Of a DNA stretch of 64,000 nucleotides, positions 32,701 through 43,529 are shown one piece after another. The notes under the pieces are model-generated. The model saw only the letters and a program-made list of their open reading frames with translations. It did not search any database and was not told the origin of the DNA. The stretch is taken from NCBI GenBank assembly GCA_035610365.1, contig CM069435.1:13133123-13197122 (forward strand), in the 5' to 3' direction. This stretch comes from Aquatica leii. Lineage: Eukaryota; Arthropoda; Insecta; Coleoptera; Lampyridae. The translations under genes were made by a program, and so were the position numbers. Within the stretch, counting starts at the first letter, position 1. Every line of letters starts with the position of its first letter.

Positions 32701-33545
32701 GGGTCGCGATTTCATTTCTTGCCTGATGCCCAATCGATAATTAACTTATTTGCTTTTGAAACTTTGGTTTTTTGTAGTTTTACAGACTTTATAGTGATGT
32801 GTTTTGTGTTGTGAATTAAGGTGAGTTTTTATTTTATTTTAGATTTATTAAAACATTAAAATCCAAAAACTTGCATCTCAAAAATCCTTTTATATTTGAT
32901 TATATCAACATCATTGTTAATTGAAGTAAATTCAAACAGAATAATTAATAAGCACTAATATTACTATTTATAAAAAAATTATAAATTTTGAAATAATTTG
33001 AAATAAGTAATGTTGAGAAAATACTTTTGAGTTTGATTTTTGAGACGTCGAAAGATTTCCATTTTTCATGAATAATTTGTCAATTTGTTTACTTACGTAT
33101 TAATTTCTTTACAGTATACAGAATGTCAGAAAAAAAGAAGAAATTGTCTGGATACCAAAATTTGCTAAAGAAAAGAAAAAGAGAGGAAGAATTGAAAAAC
33201 CATATCAAAATTAAGCTTTTTTTTTTCAAAACGCGAGTCTACTTTGCCAAATAATAATAACAACAATAATACAGCTTAATCCCAATATTCTGAACCCGTA
33301 CTTGAAACAAGTATCAACAGCAGACAAGAAACTGATCTTCTAGAAAGCAATTCATCAACATCTTCAAGTTCTGTTGATAATGAGAAATCAACATCTTCAA
33401 AAATTACCAGAACGGAAAATATTGAGTCAACTTTCACAAGATGCTGCACTATGGCCAAAGAAATTACGTTCTAATAATATTCAAGAATTAGTAGAACGTG
33501 GTTCGGAGTCGAAGCGTAAGTTTTCCAATAATGAGAGAGCGTGAC
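32700..33545 (+). pseudogene. 5' part of a spliced hAT-like (ZMYM1/TTF-finger) gene, truncated
   Basis: A non-coding first exon ends AATTAAG/GTGAGT (donor at 32820/32821). The acceptor TTCTTTACAG lies at 33114, and a Met at 33123 opens MSEKKKKLSGYQNLLKKRKR, the lysine-rich N-terminus common to TTF-finger hAT transposases. A serine-rich segment (LLESNSSTSSSSVDNEKSTS) and then DAALWPKKLRSNNIQELVER follow in shifted frames. The last block matches the 'D.A.WP......R..LVE.GP' motif before the finger. At least two frameshifts and stops are present. The gene is cut at 33545 by gypsy copy E, so no catalytic domain remains. Confidence 0.6.
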
Positions 33546-34422
33546 AAATAACAAATGAGTTTCTCACCCTCATCCAGAAAAAAAGACCGCACCAAGGCCA
33601 AATCCACTAGCATCAGTTTGGATAACAAAAAGCAAATCAAAATTTGAACACGTCAAAACTGAGTCTTTTTTTAATCTGCCGAAAAGCTTCTTCTTGCCTA
33701 CCTCCCAACACCACTTTTTCTTTTATAGCTCCGTTATTGGTTGTATTAATGATGAAAAGTTTGGAATGAAGCGCCGTTACCATGACGCTGTCCCTATTAC
33801 ACTACGAACTTCTGATACTCTGGTAGGAATCGGAGTCTAAAGAACTGCTTTAACCTTACTGGGATCTACATGAAGCTCATTACTATCGATGACATAACCT
33901 AAATAACGTAGTTCACTCCTACAAAATTCAAACTTTTCTTTACCAAGAGTAAAACCAGCCTAATGAATCCTTTCAAATACCTTTTCCAAGACCTCTATAT
34001 GCTGTTCAAATGTTTGCGCAACTATAATGGTATCATCAAGATACTTAAAACAAAAAGGTTCTAAATCCACTCCTAACACGTGATCGATCAGGTACTGCCA
34101 TGTAACAGGTGCTGTATTCAAACCAAATGGAAGCCTTACACCCTCTACCAGGAACAGTAGATGCAGTAAGCGGCTTTGAACTTTCTTTAACAGGAATTTG
34201 CCAATAAGTCGATTTGATATCAAGACTAGACAGATACTTAGCATTTCGCAACCTGTCTAATATACTAGAAATATAGGGCAGAGGATAAGCATCTCGTTTA
34301 GAGACAGAATTCAATTTACGGAAATCAATACACGTCCTCCAAAAACCGTCTTTTTTTCTTACCATGACAATAGGACTGCTCCAACCACTAGAAGATGGTT
34401 CGATAAGGCCTTTAGCCAGCAT
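33546..34422 (-). pseudogene. Reverse transcriptase / RNase H region of gypsy copy E
   Basis: Visible motifs are LIEPSSSGWSSPIVMVRKKD, CIDFRKLNSVSKRDAYPLP, LRNAKYLSSLDIKSTYWQIP, then LPFGLNTAPVTWQYLIDHVL and CFKYLDDTIIVA with the catalytic YLDD box. Weaker RNase H similarity (QIKKRLSF) follows near 33700. This order is diagnostic of Ty3/gypsy Pol, which copies the genomic RNA inside the particle. The region is interrupted and ends abruptly at the hAT-like gene. Confidence 0.85.
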
Positions 34423-34899
34423 ATCATCTAATTCACATATGCTTCATCATAGCAGGAGATACCGGGTAATAACGCTGCTTTATCGGCTGAACGTCACCAA
34501 CCAATTCAATGTTATGTTCCACCATATTGGTGCACCCTATTCAATCATCCATTTTTGAAAAATAATTTTTAATTAAAAGATCTAATTGCTGTCGTTGTTT
34601 ACAAGTTAAAGTATCCCGAGACTTCAAAACTTCTAATGCTCCTAACTCAACTTTATCTTCAAGAAAAGCCGTAAATTTCCATTTGTTTGATCAAATATCT
34701 GGATCAATTCTCATCCAAACCCAAAAATCGATCCCTAATATTAAAACATGGTCAAGTCTGGTACAACTAATATATCAATAATTTTCTCTTTATCGCGCAA
34801 TTTGACTGGAGCTTTCAGAATCCCAATTGACATGACATTCATTCCCATTTGCAACCCCAACGCTAGCTAAATCTGAGTTATCTAACCTTATTAAACCTA

Positions 34900-35606
34900 T
34901 TTCTTGTAAAATACACCAACCTTTTCTTCCTAAAAAAGTGCGACTAGCGCCCGAATCTAATAATCCTTAGGTATCCCTACTCAAAATATTTACAGTTAAA
35001 TAGGGTCTCTCATCACCCTGTGCATGAGTCAAAACATAATCTAAGATAGAACCTATCGAATCTTTAAAAATATTCCGAGACGATAAATGATCACTTATCG
35101 TCTCCCGAACCCGTTTCCCGGATTTTTATTTATACATTTAGGACAATCTCGTCTAGTGACACCTAGAAAACCACAAGAAAAACAACGAAGGTCTCTACGA
35201 CGAAGACACCTCTTTGCCAAGTGTCCATTATATCCACAGTTCCAACAGCGTTTTTCGAATTTTGACCAATACTTGTATATATATAACTTCATTTATATTT
35301 CTAAGACTACGCGGAGCTAAACTATGCGGATAACATATACAAGCGAGGTCGGGTTCCATTAAACCCTTAGCATTTCTAGGCGGCGGCATATACGATTGCA
35401 TTTCCGCGTGTCAAATGTCCTTCCTAATTTTAATAATTCATCTACCGACTGAACATCTATTAAACTAAGCTGATTTTGATAATCTGGAAGAATATTCTGC
35501 ATAAGTATCTTCAACTTTGTACTATCATTAACTGTAACAGTCAATCTATTAAACATATTTTCCATGACAGCGATATAAACGCTAATAGATTCGTCTGGAC
35601 CTTGAG
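34900..35606 (-). pseudogene. Gag C-terminus, zinc knuckles and protease of gypsy copy E
   Basis: Two CX2CX4HX4C-type knuckles, CWNCGYNGHLAKRC and CFSCGFLGVTRRDC, form a nucleocapsid (35095-35292). Upstream, a gag helix segment reads KILMQNILPDYQNQLSLIDV and VDELLKLGRTFDTR (35359-35565). Downstream, near 34970, GLLDSGASRTFLGRKG is the aspartic protease active-site loop. The arrangement gag-knuckles-protease is normal for gypsy elements. It is an old fossil with several interruptions. Confidence 0.75.
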
Positions 35607-35947
35607 TACGACGGCGTATTGTGTAATGTTAGTAAGGATGGGTACATTTGAGGATAAGTTAGATGAAAGCAAAAAAGAAGGTTAAGAGGTACGAGCATTT
35701 ATTTAGACGATGACATGACGAGAAGGGAAATAGATATACAAAAGAAGATAAGATATGAGGCGAGTAAGATGAAGGGAGAGAGGAAAAGTATTAAAATAGG
35801 ATTCTTGAAAGTGTGGGTGGAAGGTGAAGAAAGATTTTGGGATGAGGAGAGGGGAACTCTAGTGAAGAAGGGGACAAAAAACTAAGAGTTGGGGGAGGGA
35901 AGGATGGATCAAATGATGTTGGCTTAGCAAGTTTTAAGGAAAAAGAG

Positions 35948-36730
35948 ATGGAAAAGCAGAATCAAATAAAATTATTGTTTTGGAATGTGGCAGGCATAAA
36001 AAATAAGGGAGAGGATTTCTGGAGATACGTAGAGGGTTTTGATATGATGGGAATGTCGGAAACATGGTTGGAGGAAAAAGACTGGGAAGCATGGAAGGAA
36101 AAATTACCAGAGGGGTATAATTGGAAGGTGGAATTTTCAACTAGAAAAGAAAGTAAAGGTAGAGCAAGGGGAGGGATACTAACGGGTATAAAAAGAAACT
36201 GGTCGGTTGAAGAAGAGGAGGGAGACGAGAAGTAAGGGAAAGGGATCGTAAAAAATTATGTGGTCAGAGAAGGAAAGGAAAAATATATAGTGTTAAGAGT
36301 TTATGGGCGGGATATGAGGATGATAAGTGAACAGATTGAGAAAATGGTACAGGGAGAGGAAAAGGAAAAGATTATTATAGCGGGTGATTTTAACGCGAGA
36401 ACAGGGGAAAAGGGAGGAGTGATTATAAGAGGGGAAGTAAAGAGAAGAGTTAGCATGGATAAGACAGTTAATAAGAATGGGAAAATGTTAGTGGAGATAT
36501 GTGAGGAAAAAGGGTGGTCAATTCTTAATGGAAATATAGAGGAGGGGGACAGAGGTGACTTTACTTATATGGGAGGGAGGGGGGCATCGGTGATCGATTA
36601 CGTGATAGTGAGTGGAGAGATGTGGGAGGACATAGAAAGTTTTAAAGTGGAGGATGAAGAGGAATCGGATCATCAGCCACTGGAAGTGATTCTAAAAGAA
36701 TTAAGGAGGAACCGAGGGGATGGGAAGTAA
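35948..36730 (+). pseudogene. LINE AP-endonuclease domain
   Basis: Reads KLLFWNVAGIKNKG (motif with the metal-contacting Asn), MMGMSETWLEEKDW (catalytic Glu), IIAGDFNARTGEKGG (GDFN box) and EDEEESDHQPLEVIL (SDH box), so all hallmark residues of an APE-type LINE endonuclease are present. It would nick target DNA to prime reverse transcription. A single in-frame TAA (36233-36235) interrupts it after VEEEEGDEK. The start at 35948 is the first Met before the domain. Confidence 0.85.
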
Positions 36731-37161
36731 AAAAGGTGTGGACTGAGGAAAGCATAGAAGGATATAAGATGAAGTTGGAGCAAGTGAGTTGGGGGAGATG
36801 TAGGGGGGAAGAAGGACTAAAGGAATTGATTGCAGAAATGGAGAAGACAGTAGAAAAGAAAAGGTTTGAGAGAAGACAAGGAAAAAAGAAGAACGAAAAT
36901 AGGTGGTAGAATAGAGAATGTAGAGAAGCAAAAACAGAGATAAGAAATGCTAGAAGAAGATGGAAGAAAGGTATAATAGATGTGCAGGAGTATAAGAAGA
37001 AAAAAGTGAATTTTAAAAATGTATGTGCTGAGAAAAAGGTGTCGTATAAAGAGGAAATGGAGAAACAAGTAAAGGAAATAAAGAAAGAAGGAGAAGTATG
37101 GGAATTTCTAAACAAGTAGAGAAGAAGAGGTAAGAGGAGAGGAGGTTTATCGGATATAAAG

Positions 37162-38405
37162 GTGTGGTTGGGTTATTGTATGGAGCGTTTGGAGGGAACA
37201 ATAGAAGGACCAGGGCAAGTGATATTGGTAAATACAATACAGGAGGGGTGGAAGATAACGAAAGAGGAAATGGAGGAAGCAATAAATAGACTAAAATTAA
37301 GAAAGACGGCAGGAACGGACGGTACGCAAGGAGAGCAATGGAAATATGTAGGGGAGAGAGTGAGAGGAAATGTAAGGAAAATTTTTAATACAATATGGAA
37401 AGGGGAGGAATTGCCAGGGAGTTGGAAAGAAAGTTTAATTCTGCCGGTTTATAAGGAAGGGGATAGGAAAGAGGTAAAGAATTATAGAGGGATTAGTGTC
37501 ACTACTGTAAGTTATAAATTGTATGCCATGATTATACAAAGGAGGTTAGAAATGGAAGTGGAAGACAAAAGACTATTACCAGATTGGCAGATAGGATTTA
37601 GAGTGGGAAGAAGGGCAATAGACAATGTTTATATATTGAAACAGTTAGTGAATGGAGAACTAGATAAGAAAAAGGGTAAGGTATACGCGTTCTTTATGGA
37701 CATAGAAGCTGCGTTTAATAATGTGAATAGAGAAAAGCTATGGAGGTTGTTAAGGAAAAAGAGAATAGAGGAACAACCAGTGAAGCTGGAGTATATAAAG
37801 AGACTAAGAATAGGGTAAAAATAAGGGATAGTGTTAGTGAAGTGTTTTGGACGAGGAAGGAGCTAAGGCAGGGGTGTCCTCTTAGCCCTATTTTATTTGC
37901 ACTGTATATAGGGGACATAAAAGAAGTGTTGAAGGGAGGTCAGTGTGGTGGGGTTGTCACGGAGAGAGGGATTAAAGTGTGGGTGTTGGCATATGCAGAC
38001 GATATGGTCATGGTGGCAAAAAATGAGTTGGAGATGAAAGGTGTAATAAATACGATAAAGAGGTACCTGGAAAGGAAAGATTTGGGTTTAAATGTGAGAA
38101 AGTCTAAGATGGTAGTTTTTCAAAAAGGGAGAGGAGGGAAGAAAAAGGAGGAGTTAAGTTGGGGAGAACAGAAGATAGAGGCAGTGAATGAAGTGACATA
38201 TTTGGGATATAGGCTAAGGTATGATAATAAAGATGATGCGCATATAAGGGAGTTAGCAAAGAAGGGTAACAGGGTATTAGGGCAGGTATGGAGTTTAGGG
38301 GAAAGAGTATTTGGGAAGGAGATCGAGAAGAGAAGATGGCTGTTCAAAAAATTGATTAAAAGTGTGATGATGTACAGGGTGGAGGTATGGGGTTGGAAAG
38401 AGTGA
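37162..38405 (+). pseudogene. LINE reverse transcriptase domain
   Basis: The first frame (37162-37818) has RKTAGTDGTQGEQWK, EVKNYRGISVTTVSYKLYAM, LLPDWQIGFRVGRRAIDNVY and YAFFMDIEAAFNNVNREKLW (motif A). After a frameshift near 37780 the second frame (37740-38405) has RQGCPLSPILFALYIGDI (motif B), VLAYADDMVMVAKNE (catalytic YADD) and EVTYLGYRLRYDNKDDAHIR (thumb). It ends at a stop after YRVEVWGWKE. Catalytic residues are intact; one frameshift and a terminal stop disable it. Confidence 0.88.
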
Positions 38406-38411
38406 AACCTA

Positions 38412-39073
38412 TTGGAAAGGGTACAAATAAAATATTGGAAATGGATACTAGGTTTAGACAGGGAGACGCCAGGGTACATAATAGAGGAGGAGGGGAAGTT
38501 GGAGAAGATTAGAATAGAAGCAGGGAAAAGGGCGTTGGGTTATGAAGAGAAAATGAAGGTAAGGAGAGAATGTAAAATTTTGCAAGATTGCTGGAGGACG
38601 GTAAAAGATAGCAAAAACATATATGGGCAAGAAGAAGGGAAGCTGTACTACCAACGAGGAGGTTTTGCAAGAGAAGAGGTGGAAAGAAGGAGATAGTACG
38701 AAGAGATAAAAACTTGCAGGTGCAAGAGAGGGAAGGAAAGTATAACGTAAGGTATGGGATTATAGTGTCCAGGGAAGTTTCTAAGTATCTGATGGGAAGG
38801 AGAAGCTTAGGAGAGAAACGACTTATAGCTAGGTTCAGATGCGGAAATGAGGAGAATTTAAATAAGTATTGGAAGGAGGATGTAATGAAGAGATGTAGAT
38901 TATGTGGGGAGGGATGGGAGGACATAGAGCACTTGAGTGAGGAGTGTGGCAAGCTAAGAGAAGAAATGAGGGGGAGGAAGGCTTTGCTTGGGGAGGATGG
39001 GGGAGGTATTGGATTGGATGAAAGCAGTAAAGGAAAGAAGGATAAGAGGGGAGGGTTAGGTCTAACGAATTAG
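38412..39073 (+). pseudogene. LINE C-terminal domain with Cys/His motif
   Basis: The first part (38412-38696) reads ERVQIKYWKWILGLDRETPG and then a charged helix. A frameshift leads to 38714-39073, with LIARFRCGNEENLNKYWKE and CRLCGEGWEDIEHLSEEC, a C-x2-C...H...C motif usual at the end of this LINE family and thought to bind nucleic acid. It ends with a glycine/lysine-rich tail, then the 3' UTR. Confidence 0.78.
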
Positions 39074-39400
39074 AATAGTAAGATGGTGATGGGAAGATTT
39101 TATGGGAGAAGTTATTTTAGTTTATAAATTTCTGTACGTATTATATTATTATGTTAAGAGAATGACGTAAGGGTAACGTAACCCATTGTAAGGCCGAATG
39201 GCTTAACAATTAACAATAAATAATAATACGACGGCGTATTTCTTGAAACAATTTATCATTGTAATTTTCAGGCAAGAACTGCGCGCGTAACTCCTCTACC
39301 TATTCAATCCAGTTAGTTATTTTAGACCAAACAGAACGATACCAAATTAATGCCTGACCGATAAACAAGTCACTCGCATACTGTTAGAATATATTTCTGT

Positions 39401-40497
39401 TTTCTATAAGTTTATAATTATGTTATGTACCTCAATGAAAAAATACTCGTATGGCTTATGGCTTGTACTTGTAAAATATAAAAATGAAAATAAATTTATG
39501 AAAATACTGTTTAAAATTATTTTTCAATAGTGGATAATAATATGAACGTAATACAAATTTGGGCGTTATTTTAAATTTGCACAAAAGCGCCAAAATTGCT
39601 GGGTGCGGGCCTGCATACACGTAAACCGCCAACACAAATTTCAACACACACTTGCCAGTATTACTATAAGAATGTTGCAAAAATATGAATCTTAACATAT
39701 GCTGAACCATTAAAGAAGTCAAAAAATAAGTTATAATAATGTAAAACAAAGAGATTCTTCGATATAATAAATAGCAGTACCAACGTTCTCAGAATAAAAC
39801 GCGCACGAAAAAAATATCTGTGCAAAGAATTGAATTTTGGAATGCAGTTTTTTGCAATTTAAAAAAGAAATAACGGATGCCAAAAACATTATTTAATAAA
39901 TAATATAGAAACAAACAACTTAAATTACTAATAAAAGAATTATTTTTACATTTCAGGTTCTATAATTTGCAAAAAATTAAAATAAAAATTTTATAAAAAC
40001 GCGCATTATATAATAAAAAAATGATTTGAAATGTTAATGCAGTTAATAAACGTATAGTAACATCGACGGATTTTTTAAATATTTACAAGGATCTTTTACA
40101 TTAAGTGCATCTCATTCTTTACACAGAAAATGATATTGGAATACAAACAGGTCATACAAAATCGACGTACCTAACTATTTACTCTCGTCGTAAAAAAGAA
40201 GTGTTAGATAATATACACCCTCTCGATGGTTTGGTGCTAATGTCAAGATCCTTCCAGGATTGGTCAGCTCATCACAAAAACTTTATTTATTCAACAAACT
40301 TGAACTTAAGTTAGTTTAGTTACTTAGGACTACTTATTTTCATCCTATTCTACTGGTCAACCAAAATTTAAAATAAACAAACCAATGGAATTTCTGAAAA
40401 CCTCACGTTTGTTTACATTTCTGGGTGTTATTTTTTTGTTAATTTTATTTAGTTGCATTAACGAACTTGGATTATTCCTTATTTAAATCAGATTTGT
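39401..40497. other. AT-rich intergenic DNA
   Basis: No gene supported. It lies downstream of the host gene at 40498-41365 and probably holds its 3' UTR and polyadenylation signals on the minus strand. Short frames at 39456-39749 (minus) and 40105-40314 (plus) have no domain or splice support. Confidence 0.5.
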
Positions 40498-41365
40498 CTA
40501 TATTTGTCCATCAATCTGTGGTATAATCTGATAAAATGCATTCAGCTGCGATGCCAAATTTGCTACGTGGACAAAATGTCTGGAATTAAGAATTTGCTTG
40601 ATATATTGATCGACAGGATTAGGCGCAGAATGATGCGGACAATAGGAAAAGGGCAGCTGCTCGTCAAATATCAACCTGGATGACAAGTTTTGGTCAAACG
40701 ATAAATTCGGTAGAAAAATTAGACACATTTTATTCTTTTGTATTTAAATCGATACTCATTTTATTGTTCGGTGAAATCGAAAAAACGCAAAAGCGTTTGG
40801 ATGAAATTTAAAAAATAATTTATTTAGAAAAATATAAAATAGGTCTACGGTAAAATTAATTTCGTTTTTGTAAATGGCATATTTGCATTTATAGTTGTTT
40901 TGCTTATTATTGATAGTTGTGGTGTACGTGGCGCTGGTGATGGTGCCGGCTTGTATCCATCCAACCATCGAGGTTTTAAGAAATCTAACAATAAATCGCT
41001 TAAAGAATCGTAAGCTTCTTCTATGAATGTTTCCTTACTGACCATTTTGTCGGAAGAAAGAGGTGGATCTGTGTTATATGTACATAATCCAACTGTATGC
41101 ATTCCTATAATGTGGCGTTTTAATTCTCTTTCGTGTGTTTTATATTTCGTTTACCTGTGTTATATTGTTTTAACTCGATGAAACCTGTTCGCATTCTATC
41201 CATTAAATTAAACAGACATTCTACGAAATAAAATTTAAATAAAGCTTGGGTTTATTAAATGATTACCTAAATGTTTTCTTTCGTATAAAAGTGGAGGCTT
41301 CGCTAATCCCGATCGGAATATCATGCATTTATCTAACAGCTCCGTAATGAATGTTATGGGATTGT
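40498..41365 (-). CDS. Host gene, four 3' exons, product not recognised
   Basis: Minus-strand exons at 41267-41365, 41155-41220, 40849-41104 and 40498-40675 join in matching phase through three introns of 46, 50 and 173 bases, each with GT...AG ends. The joined C-terminal part is about 198 residues, without a stop before the last codon. Visible segments are MIFRSGLAKPPLLYERKHLE, CLFNLMDRMRTGFIELKQYN, EEAYDSLSDLLLDFLKPRW, PFSYCPHHSAPNPVDQYIKQ and FVHVANLASQLNAFYQIIPQ. It looks helical and conserved. The donor of the 173-base intron (CC/GTAGAC) is weak. The upstream acceptor at 41366 implies more 5' exons, not found in the window. I cannot name the family; it is not transposon-like. Confidence 0.7.
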
Positions 41366-41899
41366 CTAGAAACAAATTTAATTTAATAAAAATAAACATG
41401 TTTTAAAATGAGATTATTATGTAGTCTTAGTTAAATATTTTAAGCATCAAATTGTGCAATAATAATGGATACTAGAAATAAACCAAAATGATTATTTTTG
41501 AACTACTTAAGATTCGATTTTCTGATTCGTAATATAAAAACACCAAAAAAGAACAACCACCAATAATTAAAAAATGTTTGCAATACAGATAAAATTCTAA
41601 TGTGTTTTTAAGAAACAGTTACTAAGAAGTCGTTGCTGCCATATTATTTCGAAACCACCAAAGTTTTTTTATTGCAGAGATTTTATTATGAAATCTCTTT
41701 TTTGTAAATTGTCTTTTCATCCACTGCTGGTTTGTAATCTATCGAATTTTGAAATTTTATTTCACTTATTTGTATTAGTTAAAAATTCACAAAGCCAAGT
41801 GGCTTGGGTTTCAAGCTTTTCAAACTTCTTCCGACTCCTTCCGCAAAAGTAGTATTTTTAAATAGCCTTTATTTATCAAAAAAAAAAAAATTTACCAAA
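41366..41899. other. Intron or intergenic DNA upstream of the host exons
   Basis: Starts with the acceptor-side sequence AAATTTGTTTCTAG on the minus strand, so at least its left part is intronic. AT-rich, no exon recognised. It ends in an A-run at 41880 just before the LINE tail. Confidence 0.5.
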
Positions 41900-42613
41900 G
41901 AATTCGTATTTCTAATTTAACATAAAATTATCCTACTACATAACAAATAAAATCCTAAACCTTCCCCCGCTAACCAATTCTCTATATACAAATACATCCC
42001 AATATCCATGTTTACACTACTTGTAATCTTCTTCTTCTTCTCTCCAATGTTCCTCTCTTCTCTTCTCTTAGTTCTATGCATTACTTTAACATGTGCTCTA
42101 TATTTTCCCACCCCTCACTACATAGTCTACATCACCTATCTTTATCTTCTTTCTAATACTTATACCCTAGCTCTTCATTCCCGCATCTAAACCTTGCTAC
42201 CATTCTTTTTAATCTCAAGCTTTTTTTGCCTTTTATGTACCTTGAAATATTGTCTATCACTATATTTGTATATCTCTCATTGTATTTCCCCTCTCTTATT
42301 CTTGCTCTTGTTTCTTGTCTCTGTATATCCTTATCTCTACTCATTATTTCATCTTTTATTTCCCTTCCTGCCACCCTTATTTTCTCTACCTCTTCTCTGG
42401 CATATCCAACTCTTTCATAATACTTTCTTCTTTCTTCTTGTCCATAATTAAATTTTTCATTCTTCGCCTCTCTCCAGCACATTTAAAGCAATTTACATTC
42501 TTTTTCTTTCATTTGTTTTTCGTAACACAATGCTCTATTCACCGCCTGTACTCTTATCTTTTCTAACTTCATTTCCTCCTTTACTGTGTACCCTGGCGTC
42601 TCCTTTTCTAATC
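41900..42613 (-). mobile_element. 5'-truncated LINE tail, same family as 35.6-39.2 kb
   Basis: The minus strand reads a charged helix from about 42600 (KLEKIRVQAVNRALCYEKQM), then 42153-42482 with MCWREAKNEKFNYGQEERRK, YERVGYAREEVEKIR and MVARFRCGNEELGYKY. In shifted frame near 42080 the C-terminal CRLCSEGWENIEHML motif follows. These correspond to RFRCGNEENLNKY and CRLCGEGWEDIEHL of the 36 kb copy. Only the C-terminal domain survives. Its 5' side is cut where the LTR of gypsy copy B begins. Confidence 0.8.
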
Positions 42614-42890
42614 CTAACGTTTGTTTACAATAAAGTCACATACAAGGTTATACTCTGTTCAATTATCTGACACGCGTTAATCACAAATTTATTTAAACTT
42701 GAATATTCTTAACAAAGCCGTCTTTGAATTACGGAAATAACAGACCTACGATTTGTTTGTATCGTATTTATACTCACTCTGGAACTCCTTCGGTTCCATA
42801 TATTTTGGTATACGTTCTAGAACATGGATAACAACTTCAAGAAGGATCTTGAATTTGAGAACGTTTTACTGTCCCCTCCTTAGGACTGTT
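42614..42890 (-). repeat. 3' LTR of gypsy copy B (partial)
   Basis: From AACGTTTGTTTACAATAAAG through GACACGCGTTAATCAC and TTACGGAAATAAC it follows the LTRs of copies A and C. The inner end lies at ACGTTTTACTGTCCCC. Just inside, the minus strand has the purine run AAGGAGGGGACAG, a plausible polypurine tract. The outer end is missing at the LINE boundary. Confidence 0.7.
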
Positions 42891-43019
42891 ATGTCCTAGA
42901 ACAGGAGACTGGATGCGACGCCGGTAGCAAGGATCGTGGCGATAGCGGCAGTTTCCTCCATTTCAGCAACTTCCTTGACCATAAAAGTGGTTGGTAACTA
43001 CAGACCAACACTTAATCGC

Positions 43020-43480
43020 CTGTTCCTCGGAAGACGACTTCCAACATGTTTCGAACTGTCCTCCAATTCAGTTGATCAAAGCCACAACCAAGCTTGGGTA
43101 CTGCCAATTTCCTAACATGATGGAAATCCATTTTTCTCATGAGATTCCATAATGTTTGCCAGATTTTTGTATAACGGCTTGGTACGTGAGTATTTCCTGG
43201 TGACTAAATAGAAAACAAAGCGTCTGTCACCACGTAGTTCTAAAACTTTTCCGACTGCCGGTTGCTCTCTTCGTAATTCATCTAGCTGCCCAAACTTTTT
43301 TTAAACACGATTGCAACCTCTCTGGACATGTCAAGATCCTCGCTCACGCAATGTGCGGTGGCGTAATCTTTTTGTGTTTGGAACAGGTCTTGTTGTTCCT
43401 CGGTGGTAACTCCGAACTTAGCTTTTCCAGAACCTCCGTATAAGTTTATAAACTTCTCAAACTTCCTTTGATTCGATTCC
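43020..43480 (-). pseudogene. OARD1/TARG1-like macrodomain carried by gypsy copy B
   Basis: Pieces visible on the minus strand are EEQQDLFQTQKDYATAHCVS, EDLDMSREVAIVFKK, FYLVTRKYSRTKPLYKNLAN and LGCGFDQLNWRTV. They match, in order, the motifs of O-acetyl-ADP-ribose deacetylase 1: GDLF...AHC.SED..MG.GIA..FKKKFG, YYL.TKK...KPTYENL, and GCGLD.L.W. In OARD1/TARG1 a lysine in the second motif and an aspartate in the last are catalytic and remove ADP-ribose from acidic side chains. It follows integrase directly and precedes the LTR. As part of a fossil element it is broken. Confidence 0.8.
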
Positions 43481-43529
43481 TGGTTCTGCTGCTTATTACT
43501 CTGGTTCGAACCTGAACTAGGGTATTATG

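Larger units (their letters stand above)
35607..39240 (+). mobile_element. APE-type LINE inserted in gypsy copy E, 14-base target duplication
   Basis: The body (35621-39226, 3,606 bases) is bounded by identical copies of TACGACGGCGTATT (35607-35620 and 39227-39240). Removing it rejoins the gag sequence of copy E. It contains an ORF1-like remnant (35640-35940), an endonuclease (35948-36730), reverse transcriptase (37162-38405) and a C-terminal domain (38412-39073), ending CAATTAACAATAAATAATAA. It is the best copy of the family also at 20.4-23.1 kb and 41.9-42.6 kb. The clade among APE-type LINEs is not assigned. Confidence 0.92.
33546..39400 (-). mobile_element. Ty3/gypsy LTR element, copy E (fossil), split by a LINE
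   Basis: On the minus strand: gag (39400-39241, then 35606-35359), two CCHC knuckles (35095-35292), protease (about 34900-35000), reverse transcriptase (33960-34422) and the beginning of RNase H (33546-33750). Integrase and both LTRs are absent. A LINE occupies 35621-39226 inside gag. It is a different gypsy lineage from A-C. It is broken at roughly six or more places and must predate the LINE. Confidence 0.82.

Noticed and set aside
35934-38952. Minus-strand open frames opposite the 35.6-39.2 kb LINE
   Set aside because: Same antisense artefact; the plus strand carries the endonuclease and reverse transcriptase motifs.
43020-43480. Possibility that the macrodomain is a host OARD1 exon beside the element
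   Set aside because: The same domain sits in the same position in copies B and C, between integrase and LTR, and without introns.
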